Of a stretch of DNA of 64,000 nucleotides, positions 47,811 through 58,784 are shown piece by piece; the stretch's first letter is position 1, and each line of letters begins with the position of its first letter. Made by a program: the position numbers and the translations under genes. This stretch comes from Sweltsa coloradensis. Its lineage: Eukaryota; Arthropoda; Insecta; Plecoptera; Chloroperlidae. The notes beneath the pieces were generated by a model. The model ran no database searches and was not told the origin of the DNA. It saw nothing but the letters and a program-made list of their open reading frames with translations. The stretch is from assembly GCA_024449915.1 (NCBI GenBank), contig JAMZAV010001043.1, positions 62,001 through 126,000 of the forward strand, given 5' to 3'.

Positions 47811-48278
47811 GCCAGGAGCAGTGGCGTAACTAGCCTTTGTTTTTTTTTGGGAGGGGGGGGGGGGGGGGGGGGGGGGCGAAAATTTGTGTAACCTCAGAAA
47901 GATGTAGACTATATGTGGCTTTTTCCTGGGTAAAAACATAAATGTGTACTCTGTGGGGGGTCCGAGGGGTAGTCCGTTTTTTTTTAAATTTTCCTTCTTT
48001 GTAAATCTGTTTTTATAACTGAATAGGATAGAGACGTTAAATAGCCCAAATAAATAAATAAATAGACAAATAAATAAAATAAATAAAATAATATTCTTAG
48101 TGTGTTTCTGTTTGTGATTTTTAACGAGTTTTAAGAAAAGAAGTATGAAACAATTTAAAATTTGATAAAAGTACATCAATATCTGTATAGCATCTCAATA
48201 AATACCACATATCAAATAGAAATTGTGCCCCCCTCGTTCCTCCCCCCCCCCCCCCTTCCCGGTAGTTACGGCCAGGAG
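47811..48278. mobile_element. hAT-type element with nested S3 SINE and truncated right end
   Basis: The body is 47819-48270. The left end is CAGTGGCGTAACTAGCC. The right end stops at TAGTTACG, lacking the final CCACTG expected from the left. A perfect 8-base duplication GCCAGGAG flanks both sides (47811-47818 and 48271-48278). A 24-base G run follows the left end and a C14 run precedes the right end. An S3 SINE with AAAT tail lies inside at 48005-48095. Confidence 0.75.
48005..48095 (+). mobile_element. SINE-like retroposon with (AAAT)n tail, family S3
   Basis: CTGAATAGGATAGAGACGTT followed by AAAT/AAATA repeats matches 12505-12615 in opposite orientation. It is nested in the hAT-type element. 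Confidence 0.6.
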
Positions 48279-48334
48279 AATAAATCAAATTAAAAAAATT
48301 CCCTCAAAGTTTCTCTGAACGCCCTTACTGTATG

Positions 48335-48393
48335 GAGTCGCTACGCCACTGCGTGAAGGGCCTAATTATTACGCTACGCCACTGTGTTTCCAG
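48335..48393. repeat. Two isolated hAT-type right ends
   Basis: CGCTACGCCACTG occurs near 48343-48355 and ACGCTACGCCACTG near 48371-48384. Both look like right termini of CAGTGGCG elements, with no left partners nearby. They are remnants or end fragments. Confidence 0.45.
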
Positions 48394-49473
48394 TGTCCAC
48401 AACTAACAACCGAATGGTTGAGTTGATGAGCAAGGCAAACAAGATTGTTAGGTTCGCCTACGTGACCAACCAACAGCTGTATAGAGCAGAGAAGAGAGTG
48501 GTCAAGCTAAACATTCTAAAAATAGCCAGAGATGTTTAATTAAAATTACAAAATATATAATATAAAATTGTAATATTATTGCCGTGTTCCGAGATTGCGT
48601 ATCTGTATTTCCACAGTTGATTGATGACCTGTCTACCTCGCTTTTGTTTCACAGAAAGAACAACATAGCTGCGAGTGCGACTCGGATTCGACTAATTAGT
48701 AATTAGCAGCAGTATATTCAGCTGGCCACGGACGTGGGCTATAATTTATTGGTGTCCATGTATGGTGGACGTTTGTCGTATCTGTTGTTTTTCGTCTCAT
48801 CAAAACTAAAGCCCAGATAACCGATTAGTTATATTGTCTGTGCTAAAGAAAGTATCATACACGACGTCGACATTATTATAATTATTGCGGGAAATGCCGT
48901 AATGTGAAATCGGATTTGTGTGTCTGCCCAAAGCCCACTCTCCTCTGGGTTCGGGATGAGCGCATCATCAGTCCACTCACTAGTCACTACGTTCCAATGC
49001 TGGACGCTTGATTGCTTGCGTCATGTACATACATTACATTACATTACAACTGAATAATTGGCTCTATCTGTTCTGACAGAGGTGGCGTCTTTGGGTGTGG
49101 CGTACAGACAGCACACAGAAATATATTTCGTGGAGAGTTGGAAACACCGTCCTCGTTTGGCGCCCATAGTGACGTAACTACAGATCCAGGGGCCTTTGCA
49201 AGTTTACTCTCCCCCCCCCCCCCCCTAAACCCCCACTCAATCCAACTAAATGGTTTTGGTATATTTTGCTATGCTGCTATATTTATAAGAATATAGAATA
49301 AGTTTTTTTCGACTTTAATGTGTTATGACTTATTGTGCTAGATTCAACATTCTTTACTAAAATTATTTTTTAAAAATCGACTGTAGTTTCGAAGACAATT
49401 TTGTTCGTAAATAATGTTTAAAAAATACAAATCATTCAACCGTTGACTGGTTTCTTGAAAGTTTTCAAATAAT
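48394..49473. other. No gene recognised
   Basis: Unique sequence. TAGTGACGTAACTACAGATCC at 49166 is a worn hAT-type left end followed by a 15-base C run (49211-49225). Confidence 0.4.
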
Positions 49474-49983
49474 TTAACCCTTTCAGACCCCGTGGCCTCA
49501 ATTGTGTACATCAACTTTGTAATTCAATTGCGGATAAACAATAGTTTTTTTTTTTATTAAACCCCAATTTAAAAAAATAATTGGGGGAAAATATATATAT
49601 ATATTTTTAGCCAAGGCAAATTTTCAAACGGCACCTTTTTTTTATAGAAGGTTGAAAATAAACATCTACAAGAAACAGCTAAAAACGAGAAAATTTTGGT
49701 TTGTCCCGGAAATTTGATATATTCTAGTATTGCAGGTAGGTACACAAAATCCAAAATATGCTAACATTCAGAAAAAGATCTAGTTTTAGGAATGCACTTT
49801 AAATTTAAATTTTAACCAACAATGAGTCTTTTATTAAAAATCCATTTTTTTCCAAAATTCATTAAAAAACAAAAAAATAAATTTCTGAAAAACACTAAAA
49901 ATCTTAGAAAAAATTTGTATTTTGAAAATATTGCTTAAAATAACTTAATTTTGACTAATTTAATTTGGTACTGAAAGGGTTTA
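49474..49983. mobile_element. piggyBac-like MITE, copy 2
   Basis: The body is 49478-49979 (502 bp). The ends CCCTTTCAG and CTGAAAGGG are perfect inverses. TTAA lies on the left and TTTA on the right (one change). The interior aligns with 39717-40200 through GGTTGAAAATA, AAATCCAAAATATGCTAA and ATGCACTT. TTAA plus CCCTTT is characteristic of piggyBac ends. It is non-coding. Confidence 0.7.
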
Positions 49984-51911
49984 TGTTTTTAAAAAATCAT
50001 ATCATGATAGAATAAATGTCTAACAAATTATTCTTGGGACCCTCTGTGTTTTGGAAGCGGTTTTTAGCATTTCAACGTTTGTGTGTTCGTAGATGGCTTC
50101 TAATTGTCACGGAAGTGGACCAATGACTGCTGATCTAGCCTACTATAGGTGTTCAACTTCAATATCTATGGTTCGGACCATATATACTAATAAAAACCCC
50201 CCGTTCGGACCGTCGCCCGCATCGTATGAGCCACCGCGGACAGCTCTCGACTCTACAGAACTGAAGAGTTATGGTAATTTTACGGCTGGACTGTAGTTAT
50301 TATAGACCCGGCCTATGATCTTCCGTTCGAACTTCACTTTCACTCTCTACCAGCGAGCATACCACTTAAAACAGATGACGTTTGATAACGACTCTTTTTA
50401 AACACTTTTTGACTTTACGCTCGATAGTTTGATTTGTTGAGTCAGAGTCAAGGCCATACTAATGATTGTAATTATACTTGCTTGCAATGTACGTGTTGTT
50501 TGTTGACTTGACTGACTGACAGACAAGACAAACCTGTTTCTATACCTTATCTCCGTCTTCTTTCTATCTCCGTCTTGAGAAAACACCCGCACACAGTGAA
50601 GCAATCACGCACGTTGACGTTCTATCCTTATGTTTGTCCCTAAAGCATATTTCATTTATTATAGATATTACAGATTTATTGTAGAGAAAATCGTGCAGCT
50701 TTGTTGTTAAATCAATACATAAAAATCAAACAACAAAAATGGCGTAAATCTTGCTAACCATAACACAATTGGGACAGGTTTTGCTTCTTCGTTCAGAAAC
50801 AACACTTCCACCAGAGATAATAGAGTAAAATGCTGCTTCCACTGAAAGGTTTGCGTTGCTAATGTTATACTTGTAAATGAAGACTTGGACTGGGCAGTTG
50901 CAGATTGTTTAAAATTGCAGCTCAACAAGACGTGTAAGTTTTCAAAAAAGTTAAATTTGATATATTTTCTGAAATGTCATGGTCAAATTCACAAAGTTAA
51001 ACAATAATTAGACCAAATTTTTTAAATAGTTTGCTACTCTTGATCATAAAATATGTTGTGCAGTCTTCACTCTTCATTCCACTATCCAAGACATGTATAA
51101 TAATAATAATATTGATGAAGTATAATAATAATAATATTGATGAAGCTTCAAGCTTGGCTGTTTTGAGCTGTGACGACATACGAGAACAAAAAAAATATAC
51201 AAGGAGAAGAGAAGCGAATGGGGATGACGATTGGAGGGGAGGTAACACACCCCCAACCCCCCTCACAGGTTCACTCCTACTGTGAAGTAATCATTCACAC
51301 ACATCCGCATTCATAAAACCCTCGCAATCACCCCTTCGCCATTGAAAAGCATCGCCCAAGGCCTTTCCGGTTTCTTTCAGAATCCACAGAACTCGTCACC
51401 TGGTCCACATGAAGCAACGCCAAAACATCGCAAGCATATCCCTGTGTATCAGCTTGCAGATACGAAGACTTGGGCTCTGAGCTCTGAAAGGGAGAGTGGT
51501 AAAGCTGCTCTGGTCCACGCAGAATCGTGTGGGCCGAGACCTGTCTAACTGGCCTTGACTGTAGCTCGCCTGCCCGAGTACTTGAATGTGCTAATAAACA
51601 AACAGCAAGACAACTAAGAGAACTAAAACGGTTTTACTAGTTCTTTGGTTAACAAAAGCGAGGACCAGGTTGGCTAGTTAGTTTGGTTGCTAGCCTGCTT
51701 GGTCCATCGCAAAATCACGAGGACAATCTTTAAAGTATGACCAGATGCAAGATGGGTTGGCCTGGACGCTCAGCCACCATCGTAGTTACAAGTTACAACA
51801 ACGTCATCTGCCAGTGGCGGCTTGAACGCTACCAAACAACCTCTGCTAACCTCTGCTAAACAGCTTTCACCACCGCCCACCCTAAAGAAAATACGTTTAG
51901 TGTGGAGTAAG
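49984..51911. other. No gene recognised
   Basis: About 1.9 kb, less AT-rich around 51300-51560. A 68-codon plus-strand frame at 51342-51548 (MKSIAQGLSGFFQNPQNSSP) and a 67-codon one at 50093-50296 are non-repetitive but unrecognised. A short ATA ATA ATA duplication lies at about 51098-51140. Confidence 0.35.
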
Positions 51912-54091
51912 TACACTCAAAAAATTATTTTGGTGTAAATTCTGCGGTTGTAGATTTTTACACGGGGACGGTGTTTTTTTAACACCGCAGTCAAAAAGGA
52001 CTCAAAATCAATGGCGGTTTTAAATAAAACGCCGGGGGTTAAAAATACAGAAAACAACACCGTGAGTTTACACCGTGAGCTTTTACGACATTCCCCGGTG
52101 TTATCTACTCAAAGATACACCGCAAAGCGGACTAAAAATAATTGTAGTTAGATGAATTTACCCCCGGTTTGCCCCTAAATAAAAATTATCGCGTCACCAC
52201 CGCCAACTTCTGAACAAGTTTCAACAGGAACAGCGGGCGTTCGCGATTAAGCAGTTATTTTTTATTAAACTTAATCAGTTATTTCAAAATAAGCAATAGT
52301 ATTTTTTATCATTATTTTTTATTTTTATTTTTAATTTTTCTTTAATAACCCAATAATATTTTAACAGTATTAATATGCACAGGAATTAGGAACATTCACA
52401 CAAGGTATCTACAGATACAAATCTATCGCGACACTTCCATTGCATTATGTGCAGGCCCTATCTTAGCTACTATTTAAATCATAATTAAAATTCTTTCTTC
52501 ACAAATCCTCACGCATCTCTCCTATTTTGTACACATTTTTTTAAAATTTTCACGTCAAGTTTATGAAGTCGCGACTACTATACCAAGTTACTTCTGGATA
52601 GTGTTTCTTTTATTTGTACAATTCAATAGTCCTAATTTTTTTCACTTGTTCAATTTTCATGTAGACTTTACATCCCCAATGTTACGTAACTTTTTATCTG
52701 CGGGAGTGGCATGCCTTCACTTATTTAAATTTAAGAAAACCCAAAACAATCAAGGTAATTCACATTACCGTTGTCATTATCATAAACCCAGTATCTGAGT
52801 ATAATGTTTCATATAAGTGTTTTTTGTTTAAGCTTATCAATTGGAAACCAATAATGAAAGGAATCTTAGTTAAAATACTAATTCTTTGTTTTTAAAATCA
52901 TCAAAATATATCAATGAAAGAAAAAAAAATTAACAAAGAACCAAACATTTTATCAATTAAAAGGCTGGCGCGGAGACGAATTTAAGCGCCAACTTTTTGT
53001 TTTTCCGAATAAACGGTTAAAAGATCGGTATTTTATTTCACACTAACGTTTAAGAAAGACATAATCTATTAGGGTCCAGTAAGCGTAATCCTAATTTAAT
53101 TAATTGATTTCAATATAAAAAAATTGGAAATATCCATAATTCACTCAAATTTTGTCAATTATTGGAAATTTTTTCCAAGGTACAGATTTTTTAATTATAT
53201 TTTTCATAATGGATATCAACGTTTAAATCAATGTTAATGCGCAAATTAATTTGGTTAATCAAAAGATAAACGGTTTGATGGGAAGTTCCCGAAATAAAAT
53301 CCATGTTTTTGGGTTTCCATTTTTCACGTTTTGGACTTATGTCTCGCAATGGATTTTATGTCAAAATATTTTGCAACCAAAATGTGGATATCAATTGATA
53401 AGTAAATTTTTTAACATAAATGCAAAAAAATTTTGGGATTAATATTTTCAACCGTTCAGCAGAAATTATCAACACCATGAGTACGCACATTTGAGTTCTG
53501 CAGTGTTATACAATACACGCACATGGTCTGGACCCTCATAAGCCAGCTAACGCGCCCTACCACTCAAAGGTTGCAGTGTCCGAGTGGTGAAGGCGTCCGG
53601 AAGTGGAAGAAGGTATCTCGGGTTCGAGTCCGGCTCTTGGCGATAAAAATTTGTACCTGTATATGCTGTGTAAATATCTTGTACTTGTACTCCCATTTCA
53701 CTGTCTATAAAATGTCATTAATAATACCGCTTACAAAATAATTAATTTTGAAAATTTTTTTAATAATAAATTAAATTCGTGAGTTCTTGTTTGTCTATAG
53801 ATGGCGCCAGCGAATTCTTACACCACGCGGTGTTAAAATTACGACAATACACTGTGTAAACATTAACACCATACTGTGTGAAATCTACACCATACGGGTG
53901 TTAATTGAAATTAGTCTACACCGCATAATTGTGTTATTTGTTACACCAGCTCAATACTCGAAATTAACACCTTCAGTGCGGTTGTAAATGTTACGACAAA
54001 ACGGTGTATTGGGGCGTTTGTCTACACACAAATGGGTGTAAAAACGGTGTTAAAATTTAACACCGTTTCACTTTTTAATTTTTTGAGTGTA
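51912..54091. mobile_element. 2.2-kb TIR element with CACTC ends and subterminal ggtgt motifs
   Basis: The body is 51914-54089. The ends CACTCAAAAAATT and AATTTTTTGAGTG are perfect inverses, with TA on both sides (51912-51913 and 54090-54091). Within about 280 bases of each end the words GGTGT, TTAACACC and TTACACC recur many times in both directions, as in transposons with multiple subterminal transposase sites. CACT-type ends recall the CMC (CACTA/Mirage/Chapaev) group, but the TA duplication also permits Tc1/mariner. The centre is AT-rich with no frame above 75 codons. A tRNA-derived SINE is nested at 53568-53740. Confidence 0.75.
53568..53740 (+). mobile_element. tRNA-Ser/Leu-like SINE, family S6
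   Basis: GTGTCCGAGTGGTGAAGGC is a strong class II (Ser/Leu) tRNA A-box region. CTCGGGTTCGAGTCCGGC gives a near-perfect B box about 45 bases on. A body of about 100 bases with TGTACCTGTATATGCTGTGT follows. The 5' and 3' ends of the tRNA part do not form a clean acceptor stem, favouring a SINE over a functional tRNA gene. Confidence 0.6.
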
Positions 54092-54516
54092 TAAACAGCG
54101 AAAGAAAAAGTATGAAGAGTACAAGTACCAGTGCCAATGCACCAGTTGGTGTTAGTCGAGCCATCTGCTGGCACCAATAGTAGATGAAATTATAATGAAC
54201 CCCCTCCCCTGGGCAAATCATATTTTGAGATATACATGGTGACGATATTTTGGAATATGTTGAATTACTTACAACGTCCATACTCCATAACCATGTGATT
54301 GGTAACAACGTTGATAGATATGAGGGATACAAGATGACAGCCCCCCCCCTCAACCCCGCAGGCGCGTAGGAATGGAGGGGGGATTGGGAATGCCCCCCCC
54401 CCGGCCAAATGTTTTTCCCCGGCAAACCCGGCAAACACCAAACTAAACAAGTTGCAGGCAGTATACTAGGTAACTATAGCGTACAAAACAAAAAACTCTC
54501 TTCATTTCCCCCCACT
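54092..54516. other. No gene recognised
   Basis: The 119-codon minus-strand frame (54075-54434) starts MPGLPGKNIWPGGGHSQSPL in a C/G-rich patch and is not recognised. Confidence 0.4.
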
Positions 54517-55597
54517 CGAAAAAGCAGGGGCGGATCCAGGACTTCCATGAGAGGGGGGGGGGGGGGCGATTGAGTGGTCTGACGCAGCTGAGCCCCTGCA
54601 GGGAACTTTTGAAGGAAGTTTGGTCAAAACCGTGTCTGAATGGCTTTAGAGAGGGTATGTCAATGTTTTGTTTGATTTAGTACATACAGTTTGGTATGTT
54701 ATCATCACGTATTTAGGCTTGTTGGATGAGCGAGCGAGCGTAGCGAGCGGAAGCGAAGACTTCAATTTCACTGACCCCCCAAAAAATTTAGCTCGGGTGT
54801 TTTTTTTTTTTTTTTTGTTTTTTTTTGTTTTTTTTGTTTTTCCGTCTGTTTGTTCGCTCGATTCCGGGCAAACGGCATACGCGATCTTGATGAAAATTTG
54901 ACCGGACCTTCGTTTTCTCTGAACTTAGAGGTGTATTGTTTTTGGGTACAATCGAAGAAATATTTTTCATAAATATCGTACTTTTACGATTTTTTTCGAT
55001 TTTAGTGCGATTTTTTTCGTGACATTTGGGCCGATTCTGACCAAACTGGTGGGGCTAGAACGTTCATATTTCACATGGACATTAAGATTATGGTGATGTA
55101 GTACCTTTTGAAAGAAAAAGTTGAAAAAGTTAGCTAGAATCTATAGAAATAAAGGTTTTAATATTAGTTTTTCAATTTTTTAGTGCGATATTTTCGTCCC
55201 AATGGGGCGATTCTGACCAAACGGGTAGGGCTACAACGTTCAGATTTCACATGGACATTAAGGTTATGGTGATGTAGTACCTTTTGAAAGAAAAAGTTGA
55301 AAAAATTAGTCAGAATCTACAGAAATAAAGGTTTTAATATGAGTTTTTTGAAGTTATAATACCAATTAACAAATAACAATAGAAACTTGACAACAATCAC
55401 CTCCACAATGCATTCAAAAAGCACTTGCAAAGGAAAAGTGCAAAACAAACGCACACAAAACGCAAAAAAAAAACGCTCATCCATCAACGCGGCGGGACTT
55501 TAGCGTTTTCCTAGTTATAATCAATTATAGATCGCCCCTACCGCCCCTCGAGGATTAAATCCTCCTAACTTCCCGTGGATCCGCCACTGCGAAAATG
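54517..55597. mobile_element. hAT-type element interrupted by a Helentron-like element
   Basis: The ends are CAGGGGCGGATCCAGG at 54525 and GTGGATCCGCCACTG ending at 55589. The flanks CGAAAAAG (54517-54524) and CGAAAATG (55590-55597) match at 7 of 8 bases. A G14 run lies near the left end. Without the nested subfamily A element (54722-55514) the host element is about 270 bases, a typical MITE length. Confidence 0.8.
54722..55514 (+). mobile_element. Helentron-like non-autonomous element, subfamily A copy 3
   Basis: It has a TTGGATGAGCGAGCGAGCG start, T-rich tract, CGGGCAAACGGCATACGCG flank, two tandem monomers, then CGCTCATCCATC, the AACGC...GCGTT stem-loop and TTCCTAG before T. It is inserted within a hAT-type element, which dates it as the younger of the two. 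Confidence 0.75.
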
Positions 55598-57023
55598 TTC
55601 CTACTTGCCTGCCCCCACTTCAGAATGCTAGACATCGAATATAGTTACGCCTTACATCATCACAGGCACAGCTACAAACAACAACTAAAAAAGTAATTGC
55701 AGTCAGTATACAAGGACGTGCTCAGTGTTTCAGCATATGGAAACAAAAAATGCCCCCCTCCCCCCCCCCCATCATGAAAACGAGTCCTTACTCCTTACGA
55801 GCTTGCAAGAAGACACAGGCACAGTCTAATAATTATGCACTTTGAAAGAATCGAATTAAATACGTATACGCACTACATACCTTCTTGACTCTTGTATAGT
55901 TCGTATCTGCCGATTAAAATATAATCATTATCTACTATTTATTAAAAGATGATGAATGTGAAAAGACAATGAGTGATAAGCTTACGTTTGACTTTCATTT
56001 CCAACTAGATTAAAATTTCACTCAAAAAGAAATATCTCGTTCAATCGTCTTGAAATGCTCAAATAAAGTGATCCAGGGCAAAAATAAAAAATACAAAATT
56101 TAAGGAAAGGAAAAGAAACTCTCTGGCATACAGTCCTGCCAGCAGTCAGTAATTTTAGAAATGGACATGTGATATAATATGTAGTGACAAAACTCAACAT
56201 AAATATTATGATCTAAACAATAATATTTATATGCAAAGCAAACCATTAATTAATGTCACTTATTATTAATATTGTTATTGTAATGTATTCCGCCACAAAC
56301 ATGTTATCTTATCTCGTGCAGTTCTGCGCCGCTGTATTATGTCGGAGCTGGATGTAAATGCATGTATGTTGGCTCCCCAAGGCCAGCCAGCCTGGAGATC
56401 CGGGTTCAGCGCCGGATGAGGCGTTGTTTGTCAACTGATCGTCCCGGCTACAAGATAAAAAACACTATAACAATATAGTAAACAAATAATTATTTAGTAG
56501 TGTAGTAAAAGAGTATGTATTGGAGTGAAAAAGTAAAGAGGAAGGTTCTTTCATATTTCAATAGTGACACACAGCAAATAATAATAAAGTATCTATTATT
56601 ATTAATTCTTTATTGTCAACGGGGCAAGCCCCACGAGTGCAATACAATAAACGAACCCATTTACTTTAAATACATCAAACATTTATTTATTGTTTCTGAT
56701 TTCTAGGAAACCTCATATTCGTTTGAGTGGGATCCTCTATTGTACATTGTTGTTGTTATTGTAACATTGTTATTTCCAAAATTTGCTTTTGTATGGATCA
56801 TTAATATATGTGTTTTATGAATACTGGCCAAAGCAAAAGTCTTCTCGTTTTATTTTATTTATGCTGTAACTGTGATTACACTATACAATGAACCCCCTCT
56901 ATGTATTCCTGGATACGCCACTGGCACTAAAGCCCCCCATTCCTCCTGAGAAGTTTTAAATATGCCACTGCTGTATTTGCGACCTCCCCCCTCCCCCCAT
57001 GTTCAAACTCTAGTGACGCTCCT
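55598..57023. other. No gene; probable retroposon tail and isolated hAT-type end
   Basis: At 56585-56660 the minus strand reads GGGGCTTGCCCCGTTGACAA, then TAAAGAATTAATAATAAT, which resembles the 3' end of a retroposon with a short tail. At 56910-56926 TCCTGGATACGCCACTGG is a solo hAT-type right end. An 11-base C run lies at 55760-55770. No gene was recognised. Confidence 0.35.
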
Positions 57024-57242
57024 GGACGGCAAATATCGCCTCTTCAAAATAATCTCAAAATTCAGTTCGCCCTAGCGCACACCATTCAACATAGGTAGTT
57101 GTGTTTTTGTGAAATTATTTAGAAGGTGCCCGAGAGAGAAAAGAGATTTTTTTTACATTTCCTGCGAATTTTTAGTTTACCGGTATTTTGTACCGATTTG
57201 TACCGCCAAACGAAAAAAGTCGCAGGAAAGACAATGGCAAAA
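57024..57242. mobile_element. Palindromic element FB2, single-arm copy
   Basis: It shares GCCTCTTCAAAATAAT, GTAGTTGTGTTTT, AGAAGGTG and CGCAGGAAAGACAA with the complete copy at 20898-21268. It stops just past the central region, so only one arm plus the loop is present. Confidence 0.65.
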
Positions 57243-58099
57243 AACCCTAATAATAATTGGTATTTTTTAGCTCGAATCTCCCGTGGGGGGGGGGGAGGGG
57301 GGGTCGTGCCTGACGTTAATTAGTCAGGCTGACCAACCAAACAAGCCAATCAATCGCAGCAGGACATTATCCGGTATCCCGACTTGTTTTTTCGACCTTG
57401 CAAATATATTTGAAATGTGTCCTCTCGGCTCGGCTTTCCGACTGCCATCATAAAGTTGATCAGCAACCATAATAAAAATAGCCACTAAAACACAAACAAC
57501 AAACAAAAAGGTAGGAACTCAGCTAACAACCCATACAAGATTAGCCGGTTCTTTCAAGGTTTGCTAGTTTTTTCTTGTAATTTTCTTCGGGGTAAAATTG
57601 AAAGATTTTGCGGTCACTTTAGAGGGCAACTAGATAATTAAGCGTGACAGGCAAGAGATAATCTAGGAGATAAATTATTTATGGAATCTACTTTTTAGTA
57701 TATAGATTTCTTCCTTGTGGAGCAAAAAAGGGTATTTCGCTTCCGATTTTCCTTGTTTCGCTGCGCAGACACGCTATTCTATTATAGGCAAGGTGCTACA
57801 TTCTTCTACTACTGTATTATTTTACTTGAATGAAATAAGATAATTTAAGATAATTACTTGATTGATGATTAATTTCTCTGTTCCCAAAACAACGAAGCGA
57901 TCTTATACACAAAAATTTGTGAACATTATACAAACCAAAGAACTAGACTTTAAAGTAACATATAACATTGGCAATTTATGTTACAAAAACAAATAAAAAC
58001 TAATTTTGTTACAAATTGATGTCTAGACGATAATGGCCAGTCAAACTAATAATAATACGATGATCTTCCTTACCTTCTAAGTGGCTTTTTATATATTAT
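57243..58099. other. No gene recognised
   Basis: Two G runs at 57285-57302 follow the FB2 copy. The rest is unique and AT-rich. Confidence 0.4.
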
Positions 58100-58673
58100 T
58101 TGGACGAGCGAAGCGAAGACTTCAATTTCACTGACCCCCCAAAACATTTACCTCTGGTGTTTTTTTTTTTGTTTTGTTTGTTTTTCTGTCTGTTTGTTCG
58201 CTCTCTACCGGGCAAACGGCATATGCAATCTTGATGAAAATTTGCGGGGACCTTCGTTTTCTCTGAACTTAGAGGTGTATTGTTTTTGGGTACAATCGAA
58301 GAAATATTTCTCATGAATATCGTACTTTTACGATTTTTTTCGATTTTTAGTGCGATATTTTCGTCACATTTGGGCCGATTCTGACCAAACGGGTGGGGCT
58401 ACAACGTTCATATTTCACATGGACATTAAGATTATGGTGATGTAGTACCTTTTGAAAGAAAAAGTTGAAAAAGTTAGCTAGAATCCATAGAAATAAAGGT
58501 TTTAATATTTGTTTTTTTAGGTTTTTTAAAAACAATTGTCCAAAATAACAATAGAAAATTTACAACATCCTCAAAGCATTCAAAAAAAGCACTTTGCAAA
58601 AAAAAAGTGGTCCTACGCAAACAAAAAAATTTTAAAAAAAGCTTCCACAAGGCGAAACTTAGGTTTTTCCCAG
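58100..58673 (+). mobile_element. Helentron-like element, subfamily A copy 4, single monomer
   Basis: The 5' end TTGGACGAGCGAAGCG and the CGGGCAAACGGCATATGC flank are clear, but only one core monomer is present where the other subfamily A copies have two. The 3' end is heavily altered (the hairpin region and CTAG are only just traceable, ending TTTTCCCAG). This degradation starts where overall sequence quality seems to fall. Confidence 0.65.
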
Positions 58674-58784
58674 TGAATAATAATGTTACAACTCATACCT
58701 ACCAATCAAGCCCAAATAAAAGAAGCATAATATTTTTGGAGTGTAAAATTTGTTATCAAAAAATATACAAGTTTTCATCCGCGT

